Under the pieces are notes generated by a model. It was not told the DNA's origin. It searched no databases and saw only the letters and a list, made by a program, of their open reading frames with translations. Shown piece by piece: positions 35,108 to 42,143 of a DNA stretch of 64,000 nucleotides. The translations under genes were made by a program, and so were the position numbers. Numbering within the stretch: position 1 is the stretch's first letter; the number at the start of each line of letters is the position of its first letter. This DNA is from Qaidamihabitans albus (lineage in GTDB: Bacteria; Actinomycetota; Actinomycetes; Mycobacteriales; Pseudonocardiaceae). The stretch is from positions 111,190 to 175,189 of the forward strand of contig NZ_JAEHOB010000012.1 in NCBI RefSeq assembly GCF_016464705.1. Direction: 5' to 3'.

Positions 35108-35462
35108 AAGAACAGGGCTTCGGCGTGCTGACCGAGATCGACGTGCAAAGCACCCTGCGGGAGAACTCGGCGAACAGCTGGAGGACTACGTGATCCTGGG
35201 CGCCTGCAACCCGCCGCTCGCGCACCGCGCCCTCGCCGTCGACCGGCGAATCGGGCTCCTGCTGCCCTGCAACGTCGTCCTCCGCACCGACGGCGACGAC
35301 ACCATCGTCGAAGCACTCGACCCCGAAATCATGGTGCAGGCCACCGAGGAGCCCGGCTTTGAGCCGATCGCACAGGAAGCCACCCACCGGCTGCGTGCCG
35401 CGCTCGACAGCCTCGGGACTTCGGGCCCCGGCAAGGGACCAAGAATGAGACGTCAGTCTTAA
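35035..35462 (+). pseudogene. DUF302 protein, one-base deletion
   Basis: From the ATG at 35035 (AAGGAG upstream) the frame gives MDIGIGIRLTAPFAEVLAQT, then ALKEQGFGVLTEIDVQSTLR. At about 35165 a single missing base turns REKLGEQLEDY into a short stop. The rest follows in the next frame, with VILGACNPPLAHRALAVDRR, NVVLRTDGDDTIVEALDPEI and ATHRLRAALDSL. Restored length is about 141 residues, the family size. DUF302 proteins are small stress-linked proteins of unknown function. The gene overlaps the read-through end of the GH65 gene. The lesion is minimal and might be a sequencing error. Confidence 0.8.
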
Positions 35463-35579
35463 GTGCGTCGGCCAAGGGTCGCGCTGGTTGTCCTCAGGCT
35501 CGGCCTGGTTGCCAAGTGTGGGGTTCAGTGCGAGCGTCGAAACACCAAGCTTGACCCCGACGCGATCCTTCGACCACCC

Positions 35580-35912
35580 TCAACGCACGAACTCGATCTT
35601 TGACGTGTCTTCCGCCGGGTCGGCAACAGCGATCGGCTCGCGGTTCGGCCGATCCGACAGGCTGATGTGTGCGGCCAGATGTGCGGCTCTGGCGATCGCG
35701 TTGTCCGCCGAGACATACCGTTGCTCGGGTTCGAGTTCGCGGATCAGGCCGAGGAGTGCTCCGCCGAGGCGTTCGACCGCCACCCCGACCGCGCGGCGGC
35801 GGGGGTTCCGGTCCAGCGGCGCGGTATCCGGCCGCAGGGCCGCGGCCACCACAGCGGCCAGCTGATCGGCCGTCCGCGCGGCGAGCTCTGGAGTGTCCGT
35901 CGTGGCAACCAT
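35580..35912 (-). CDS. Uncharacterised 110-residue protein under a DevR-type box
   Basis: The product starts MVATTDTPELAARTADQLAA and has VAVERLGGALLGLIRELEPE and AIARAAHLAAHISLSDRPNR. It ends KIEFVR. It looks all-helical and soluble, without Cys or catalytic motifs, and I recognise no family. GGGAGGACACG precedes the ATG at a good distance, and a DevR-type box lies 64 bases upstream. It is therefore a plausible new member of the regulon. Confidence 0.65.
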   Translation of the reverse strand: MVATTDTPELAARTADQLAAVVAAALRPDTAPLDRNPRRRAVGVAVERLGGALLGLIRELEPEQRYVSADNAIARAAHLAAHISLSDRPNREPIAVADPAEDTSKIEFVR

Positions 35913-35975
35913 CGTGTCCTCCCGCCCTGCAGTCGATAACCATGCATGGTGTCCTCTGGCCTTTCGACTGTTGGA

Positions 35976-35989
35976 GGGGCGAAGGTCCT
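35976..35989. promoter_or_regulatory. DevR-type box before the 110-residue gene
   Basis: GGGGCGAAGGTCCT (reverse AGGACCTTCGCCCC) is a close match, 64 bases before the start at 35912 on the minus strand. Confidence 0.65.
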
Positions 35990-36117
35990 CATCGGCAGGG
36001 AACGTGGTCCTTGCGGTTTCGTGTAAGCCAATCCTTCGCGTCGCTCATTCGCGCGGGCCGCCGCCCGTCGAGCGTTCGTCGTGCGACGAACCGCTTGTCA
36101 CTCCGGCGAGCGGGGCC

Positions 36118-37679
36118 TCACGGAATGACTGCGATCTTCAGCGGGATGTCGTAGGTGGTGAGCGCGACCCAGGCGCACACGAGCGCGGACCCGGCAAAGG
36201 TGAACAGTGTCTCTGGTGTCAATGGCTTGTCTGCGCGATGTATCGCGTACACCAACGTCTGAGGCCGGACATCGAACGCGTTCGCGCTGCGGACCTTGCT
36301 GTTCGACAGATCGTGGAAATCGTTCCAGGCCTGCTTATCGAGCAGGCTCTCGATCGCCACCAGCCCTTGCGCGAACAGACGGCTCAACACCGATGAGCCC
36401 TTTCTGCTGTCACCTTTCTTGACATGGACGAGTTCGTTGTCCGGGCCGAGCAGATCACATACTTCGAACTCTTTCGGATGTGCCTCGGTTCGGACGAGTT
36501 TGCGGTCCAAACAGAGGAATGACTCGTCCCGGTCTGCCACGAACTCGTTGTACGCGGCTTCGGTGATCCTGCCTGTGTCGTCGGCCGGGGCGTCCCGCCA
36601 GGCGGGAAGGCGCCACGTTGGCCGGCTGGCGAAGGCCTCGGCAACGACGCGGCCAACATGGCGCCGATACTCGTCCCCCAATTCGTACCATTCACCATCG
36701 AGCAGGACGTATCGATACCGCGGGTCCACGACCTCCGCAGCTATCCAATGCAGTGCGGAGGTGTCGTCACCGAGGGCGTCACCGACATCGTCGACGCCTT
36801 GAATCCGGCTCGTGCGCAGCGTTCGGAGGTACTCTTCACGCGGACGGGCGAGCAAGCCTTGGCGCAGGTCGTCGATCGTCAGATCGTCTGTGTCGATCGT
36901 CGCGTGGCCCACCTGCCCGACGTATGAGCCGACATCCAGTCCTTCGTAGTAGCGCGCCGGGTATGCGACGCCAGCCTCCCCCTTCGCGGGATCGGGGTCC
37001 GCGAGGAGGTCGGCGACCGTCGCGTCAAGCACGTCGGTCATTCCGTCACTGCGCGGCAGCCTGCGCACCCGTTGCAGCGACTCCAGACGCGGATCGACCG
37101 GCAACTCCCGGGCTCAAGCGAGACAGTTCGCGGAGGCCCGTGGTGAGGTCCTCCGCGTGCACACTCAACGGCACACGCAGACCGTCTCTGCGCTGGAGGG
37201 TGAGACGGAAGTTCTTGCGGCCGCCGCGTTGCCGGACATAGGTGAGCTCGAGAGCGCAGTCCTTCCGGGCAACCCCCAACCAACTCGCGAACCAATTCGG
37301 CGTGCTCGCGCAGACGAAGGCCCATCTCGTCCGGGTCGAGCGCGCGTACCGCAACAACGCGCAGCCCGAAGTCCGGTCAATCTTGCTCTCCCGCAGATAT
37401 CGCCATCCGTGCCTGAAAGTCAACGCGTACGTATCGTCGTCAACCCGAACCAGCACGGCAGCCGAGGCGACAAGCCTGGGAACTCCACAGCCACGCCGGT
37501 CAACGACCGGACGGCAGGAGCCCAGTCGACTTCCTCCCCTTCGAAGAGTCCGGACGCCAGTCCCCTGGAAGATCGCCAAGTTGAACAGCGACGATGTCGT
37601 AGGACGCCGGATCATCGCGAACCTTGTCGGTGAGGAGAAGTGTCAGGTCATCGACCGACCACATCCGGTACACACTCAT
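36118..37679 (-). pseudogene. DUF6119/TIGR04141-type sporadic protein, frameshifted
   Basis: The C-terminal 328 residues are open: RYVLLDGEWYELGDEYRRHV, FLCLDRKLVRTEAHPKEFEV, GPDNELVHVKKGDSRKGSS and the tail KPLTPETLFTFAGSALVCAW. These are typical of the TIGR04141 sporadically distributed family. Upstream, pieces in other frames carry VDDDTYALTFRHGWRYLRES, ESKIDRTSG and the N-terminal VYRMWSVDDLTLLLTDKVRD. At least three shifts break the gene, whose span equals a full protein of about 520 residues. Its base composition is visibly lower in GC than its neighbours, it has no DevR box, and the family is known for patchy distribution. It is probably a horizontally acquired gene. Function unknown. 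Confidence 0.75.
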
Positions 37680-37920
37680 CGGACGGTTCGCCAATGCCCG
37701 CTCAAACCCGGCCTCTCACTCACGCGCTATCTCGGTCACGTCACCTCCACCCCGACCCTATCGTCGCCAGCGGAATGACGGAATCGTGTGCCAGCTGGGT
37801 GACATACCCCCGAACGCCTGCCGCTGCTGCCGCTCCTCGGCCCGATCGCCGAAGCCACCGGCCGGTTCGCGTCCCGGTACGGCGCACTGCAGATCCTCAC
37901 CGGCCATGTGGATTACCAGC
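37680..37920. other. Remnant upstream of lmbE-like pseudogene
   Basis: A plus-strand stretch at about 37810-37915 reads RLPLLPLLGPIAEATGRFAS and YGALQILTGHVDYQHDR, which looks coding and conserved but has no start and no recognised family. It may be the tail of a decayed gene or the displaced N-terminal part of the following one. Confidence 0.35.
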
Positions 37921-38558
37921 ATGATCGGCCGACTGCCCGGCTGGCGATCGGTGCTCGCTGTGATCGCGCACCCTGACGACGAGGCCTTCGGCCTCGGCGC
38001 GATCCTGGCCGCGTTCACCGCACACGGCAGCAGTGTGTCGGTGCTGTGCTTCACCCACGGGGAAGCCTTCACCTTGCACGGCGTGCGCCGCCGAGTTGAC
38101 CGCCGCCGACGCCCTCGGCATCGGCGACGTCGAACTGCTCGACTACCCCGATGGGCACCTCGACCAGATCCCGGTAGCCGATCTGGCCGCCCGCGTCACC
38201 GCCGCCTCCGCCGCGTCGCCGCGCAGGATCTGGTGGCGTTCGACCCGTCCGGCGTGACCGGGCACCCTGACCACCAACACGCGACCGCCGCCACCGGCCG
38301 CGGCCTGCCCGTCCTGGGCTGGACGCTCCCGGCCGACATCGCCGACACACTCAACACCGAACACGGCACCTCGTTCTCCAGCCATCCCGCTTCCGCCATC
38401 GACTTCGTCGTGACCGTCGACCGCACCCGGCAACGGGCCGGTGTCGCCTGCCACCCCTCCCAGGCGGTCCCACCAGCGTGCTGTGGCGAAGCCTGGACCT
38501 GCTCGGCGACACCGAGCATCTGCGCTGGCTGTATCGCGCCACCGAGCCGCGCCGGTAG
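37921..38558 (+). pseudogene. LmbE/PIG-L-family deacetylase, frameshifted
   Basis: The start reads MIGRLPGWRSVLAVIAHPDD followed by EAFGLGAILAAF, carrying the zinc motif AHPDDE of the family. The frame then shifts to read AADALGIGDVELLDYPDGHL. It shifts again to LVAFDPSGVTGHPDHQHATA, with the second zinc motif HPDHQ, and finally to LRWLYRATEPRR with a TAG at 38556. At least three indels are needed. Members deacetylate N-acetylglucosamine conjugates, as in mycothiol synthesis and recycling. Confidence 0.75.
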
Positions 38559-38603
38559 GGGACTGGTTCAGCCGCGCGGTGGTGCCGGACGGCCCGCGGG
38601 AAG

Positions 38604-38617
38604 GGGACCAACGCCCC
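38604..38617. promoter_or_regulatory. DevR-type box before SHOCT gene
   Basis: GGGACCAACGCCCC is a good match, 72 bases before the SHOCT gene start at 38689. Confidence 0.6.
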
Positions 38618-38688
38618 TGACCCGCTATCGGTGTCACCGGCCACCGTGGAAGGCACGACCACATTCCCAGGCAGGGGTGATACCGGTG

Positions 38689-38934
38689 ATGTACGGATAT
38701 GGGGCTGGCTGGTTCTGGATGGCAGTGATGCCGCTGCTGTGGATCGCGCTGATCGCCGTGATCGTCTGGGCCGCGGTCCGACTCGCCCACCGCGACCACA
38801 GCGCACCCGGCCCGCGGGATCGGGAAACGCCGCAGGAGACCTTGGATCGCCGGTTCGCCTCCGGCGAGATCGATACCGACACCTATACCCAGGCCCGCGC
38901 CCGCCTGGCCGGGCGGGAACCGGGGTCGCCATGA
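38689..38934 (+). CDS. Small membrane protein with SHOCT domain
   Basis: The 81-residue protein has one membrane helix (MAVMPLLWIALIAVIVWAAV, about residues 11-30) and a C-terminal SHOCT motif, ETLDRRFASGEIDTDTYTQA. SHOCT is a short helical hairpin found at the ends of many membrane and stress proteins, probably for oligomerisation. The ATG at 38689 follows GGCAGGGG; GTG codons just upstream are possible starts. Its stop overlaps the next gene's ATG. A related gene lies at 47698. Confidence 0.75.
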   Translation: MYGYGAGWFWMAVMPLLWIALIAVIVWAAVRLAHRDHSAPGPRDRETPQETLDRRFASGEIDTDTYTQARARLAGREPGSP

Positions 38935-39548
38935 TCTGGCTTCGCCACCGGTGGCTGCCGCTGACCGCGCTCGTCGCCGCGACCACGGCCCTGGTCGCCA
39001 CGATCCTGTGGGCCGCGTCCGCCACCAGCACCGGCGGGTGGCCAGCCGGCAGCATGATGGGCCCGGCCGGGGACGGGCCGGTGAGCAGCCTGGCCGACGC
39101 CCAGACCGCCGCCGGGCGCTTTGCCCAACGGTGGGGACTGCGCGTGGGTGAGGTGATGCAGTTCGACAACGGCTTCTACGCCGAACTGCGCGATCCCGCT
39201 GGTAACAGCGCGACCGAGGTGCTCATCGACCCCGACACCGGCACAGTCGGCCTGGAATGGGGGCCGGCGATGATGTGGAACATCGCCTACGGCATGCACC
39301 CCGCCGCCCGCGGCACCTGCACCCTCGATCCCGACCAGGCAAAACGCATCGCCGACCAGTGGCTGCAAGGCCACCGGCTCGGCGAACACGCCGACGCGGC
39401 CGACGCGTTCCCCGGCTACTACACCCTGCACACCCTCCGGGGTGACCAGGTGGTTGGCATGCTGTCGGTGCACTGTGCCACAGGCTCCGTCTGGCACCAC
39501 GACTGGCACGGACGCCTGCTCCAGATGCACGAACCCGACACCCAATAG
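38931..39548 (+). CDS. Membrane-anchored PepSY-like exported protein
   Basis: The 205-residue product has an N-terminal membrane segment (PLTALVAATTALVATILWAA) and then an extracytoplasmic part. VMQFDNGFYAELRDPAGNSA and TEVLIDPDTGTVGLEWGPAM resemble a PepSY repeat. The central region is rich in Met and His (MMWNIAYGMHPAA and WHHDWHGRLLQMHEPD), which suggests metal, possibly copper, binding. It overlaps the SHOCT gene by 4 bases (ATGA), so the two are coupled. The role is not established. Confidence 0.65.
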   Translation: MIWLRHRWLPLTALVAATTALVATILWAASATSTGGWPAGSMMGPAGDGPVSSLADAQTAAGRFAQRWGLRVGEVMQFDNGFYAELRDPAGNSATEVLIDPDTGTVGLEWGPAMMWNIAYGMHPAARGTCTLDPDQAKRIADQWLQGHRLGEHADAADAFPGYYTLHTLRGDQVVGMLSVHCATGSVWHHDWHGRLLQMHEPDTQ

Positions 39549-39585
39549 CCACCCAGACCGCCCGCAGCGAAGAAGGAGGGCGGCC

Positions 39586-39938
39586 GTGAGCGGCACCCTG
39601 TTCATTCTCAACGACACGCCGTATGGCACGGAACGCACCTACAACGGGCTGCGCCTAGCCGCCGCGCTGACCAAACGTGGCAACAACGACGTGCGGGTGC
39701 TCCTGGTGGGCGACGCGGTCGCCGCAGCGATGGCCGGCCAGAAACTCCCCGACGGCTACTACCACCTCGATCGCATTCTCGCGCCTGCGCCCGCCACGGC
39801 GCCGACATCGCCTGCTGCGGTACCTGCATGGACGCACGTGGCATCACCGAGGACATGCTGACGAAGGGCACCCGCCGCTCCGCTCTGGACGAGCTGGCCG
39901 ACTGGACCGAACAGGCCGACAAGGTCATCACCTTCTAG
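39586..39938 (+). pseudogene. DsrE-family protein, frameshifted
   Basis: The GTG start at 39586 follows GAAGGAGGG. The first frame gives TLFILNDTPYGTERTYNGLR, LTKRGNNDVRVLLVGDAVAA and LPDGYYHLDRIL. At about 39780 the frame changes to HGADIACCGTCMDARGITED and EQADKVITF with a TAG at 39936. The conserved Cys residues of DsrE sulfur carriers are in the second part. One indel breaks it. It would have handled sulfane sulfur, like the module at 45143-48248. Confidence 0.75.
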
Positions 39939-40316
39939 CACCGCATTCGCGACAGCTTCCTAAATTTAGTTCGGAGCGCCGTTGACACGTGAAGTGTGTT
40001 CTTGCGGGAACACCTTGGTGATGGCTTACGAAGACGCCGACACTAACCGCTGGCGCTCACTCCGTGGCACGAGCAGAAGGCCAATTCACCATCGCAGGCG
40101 GCCGGTGGCCGCTGGTCAGCCCGCGCTGACGATAGGCGTTACGCGGGTGACGGCCCGGACACGCGCAGCGCACGCCGACTCGGTGTCGGCACCGCAGTTG
40201 CCCTGCTGGCCATCGACCTCCACTACGTTCCCGCCGCACGCATCGCAAGGCATTCCCGCTCGACTGTGCAGGCGGCCTTCGCCGGACGGAGTGATGGCAC
40301 GAGGTCCTCGGAGATC
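39939..40316. other. Region without a recognisable gene
   Basis: No convincing coding sequence is found. A short AT-richer patch (CTAAATTTAG) at about 39960 is unusual for this window and could be part of a promoter or an insertion scar. Confidence 0.4.
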
Positions 40317-40330
40317 GGGCCGAAGGTCAC
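40317..40330. promoter_or_regulatory. DevR-type box before USP gene
   Basis: GGGCCGAAGGTCAC (reverse GTGACCTTCGGCCC) is a good match, 56 bases before the USP start at 40387. Confidence 0.65.
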
Positions 40331-40386
40331 TGTGGTCGTACACAACCACGTCGGCACTATCGGGGTAACACAAGGAGGAGACCAGT

Positions 40387-40848
40387 ATGAGCGAGGAACG
40401 CCCGAACCGGGTGATTGTCGTGGGAGTGGACGGCTCCGCGGGTAGCGCCGATGCGCTGCATTGGGCAGTGCAGCAGGCCAAGGTTAGTGGCGCCCGGGTA
40501 CGGGCGATCACGGCATGGGAGTTCCCCATGACCTTCGGCTATCCCATCAGCTACACCGACTTCGACTGGGAAGGCGCCGCGAAGCACACGCTCGAAGCCA
40601 CTGTCGCGAAGGTGGCGGGCTCCGATCCCGATGTGGTCGTCACTCGGGAGGCGCATCGTGGGCACGCCGGGAACGTTCTCGTTGACGCGAGCCACGACGC
40701 CGAGCTGCTGGTCGTCGGCAGCCGGGGACATGGCACGGTGGCGGGTATGCTGCTGGGCTCGATCAGCCAGCACTGCGTTCAGCACGCCGCCTGCCCGGTC
40801 GTCGTGGTCCGCCCCGAACGGGCCGGCCGCGATGTCGACACGGCATAG
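40387..40848 (+). CDS. Universal stress protein, single domain, ATP-binding type
   Basis: The 153-residue protein has the complete Usp fold, with NRVIVVGVDGSAGSADALHW at the start and the ATP loop VVGSRGHGTVAGMLLGSISQ near residue 120 (G-x2-G-x9-G-S). It ends with CPVVVVRPE. It probably binds ATP and forms dimers. AAGGAGGAG lies before the ATG. It is followed after 12 bases by a broken cupin gene. It is intact and preceded by a DevR-type box. Confidence 0.92.
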   Translation: MSEERPNRVIVVGVDGSAGSADALHWAVQQAKVSGARVRAITAWEFPMTFGYPISYTDFDWEGAAKHTLEATVAKVAGSDPDVVVTREAHRGHAGNVLVDASHDAELLVVGSRGHGTVAGMLLGSISQHCVQHAACPVVVVRPERAGRDVDTA

Positions 40849-40860
40849 CGCGAGGCCGAA

Positions 40861-41194
40861 ATGCGGAAGTTCTCCCTCGACGCTCTCGCCCGCGAGCTGC
40901 TCGTGCGAGCCGCGGCCACACCTGGCGGACGTGCCGCGGACACTGTGTACGGCGGACACGAGCACGTACTCCGGCAGACCGTCGTCACGCTCACGGCCGG
41001 AAGCCGCCTCGCTGAGCACGAGAACCCGGGTGAGGCGACCTTGTTCGTGCTCAGGGGCTGCGTCGGGCTGCACGCCGGCGACGTGTCGTGGGACGGGGAT
41101 TCACGGCGACCTTATCGCCGCCCCTCCGTCTCGGCACAGCCTCGAGGCACTGGAGGACTCGGCTGTCCTCTTGACGGCGGCCAAGACGAGTTGA
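40861..41194 (+). pseudogene. Small cupin protein, frameshifted (copy 1)
   Basis: The start MRKFSLDALARELLVRAAAT, then GGHEHVLRQTVVTLTAGSRL and AEHENPGEATLFVLRG, match the intact cupin at 51153. At about 41100 the frame changes. The conserved end HGDLIAAPPSRHSLEALEDS then AVLLTAAKT appears in the next frame, with the stop at 41192. A single indel breaks it. Cupins of this type have a metal-binding beta-barrel; no substrate is known. Confidence 0.8.
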
Positions 41195-41291
41195 CGGCCT
41201 CTGCCCGCCGGTGCGATGCGCGGCTGTCGCGGACGGACGGTGCCACACTTGACAAGCCACGGGCCGTACCACGCGGAATGGGACGAGCGAA

Positions 41292-41712
41292 GTGACCGAA
41301 AGGGCCGATCGGCCGGAGTCCGGGCGCGGTGGCAAAGCCTGGCTGATGTTGGGCCTTGCCACCTTGGGCTTCGCACTGAACTTCTGGGCGTGGGCGCTGC
41401 TGAGCCCGCTCGCTCCGGGGCTCCAGCAGGAGCTGGCGCTCAGCTCGTTCGAGCAGGCATTGGTTGTCGCCGTTCCGATCGTGTCGGTTCGCTCGGGCGG
41501 GTTCCGGTAGGCGCGCTCACCGATCGCTTCGGTGGCCGCCTGATGTTCCCGCTCGTCTCGGCGGCCACGATCGTGCCGGTGCTGTTCCTCGGGCTAGCCG
41601 GGCAGAACTCGCTCGCCGCGCTGCTCGTCGGCGGTTTCTTCCTCGGTCTCGGTGGCACCGCCTTCGCGATCGGCGTGCCCTATGTCAGCTCTTGGTTCCC
41701 GCCGTGGTTCCG
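41292..41712 (+). pseudogene. NarK-type nitrate/nitrite transporter, N-terminal half
   Basis: The first frame gives LMLGLATLGFALNFWAWALL and LALSSFEQALVVAVPI. A frame change near 41505 leads to GRVPVGALTDRFGGRLMFPL, the MFS signature loop, and FLGLGGTAFAIGVPYVSSWF. Homology to NarK ends after about 140 codons (of roughly 400), where the sequence switches directly to NarI. M. tuberculosis narK2 (Rv1737c) is a DosR target. The gene is both frameshifted and truncated by deletion. Confidence 0.75.
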
Positions 41713-41944
41713 GTCTATCCTCACTCTCCAGCCAGAACCGCATCTGATGGCGAGCGCCACGCTCGGATTCCAGCTGCACGCGCTCGCCGCCTTCGCCTTG
41801 TTCGCGTTCTGGCCGTTCAGCCGCCTCGTGCACGTCTTCTCGATGCCCCTGGGCTACCTCACTCGGCCCTACATCGTCTACCGCAGCCGCGATACCCAAC
41901 TCGGCACCCGCCGGCCACCACGCGGCTGGGAACGTGTCCGCTGA
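41713..41944 (+). pseudogene. Nitrate reductase gamma subunit (NarI), C-terminal fragment
   Basis: The open frame continues from the narK remnant with PEPHLMASATLGFQLHALAA, FWPFSRLVHVFSMPLGYLTR and PYIVYRSRD. These are the last membrane helix and tail of NarI, including the His in RLVHVFS that ligates heme b. About 75 of some 240 residues remain. The joint at about 41713 shows that the rest of narK, any narGHJ and the front of narI were removed in one deletion. Confidence 0.75.
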
Positions 41945-42143
41945 CCACCAGCACAGGGGTTTGGCCAGCCCTGCGCGGCACCGCGCGAACGACCATATGT
42001 TGCTCGCCGGCCAAGGAACGGCCCACCAGGCGGGTTTCCGGGGACCTGCCTGCCGCCTCCTGGTCATCGCCCGTGAGGGCCTCGTCCCGCTCCGCGTGCC
42101 GCGCTTGATGGAGGTGTCGGCGAGTTCACCGTGTGTGCGGTCG

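Noticed and set aside
41292..41944. A new fused NarK-NarI protein
   Set aside because: The narK part is frameshifted near 41505 and lacks half of its helices, so a working fusion is improbable. A deletion scar is simpler.
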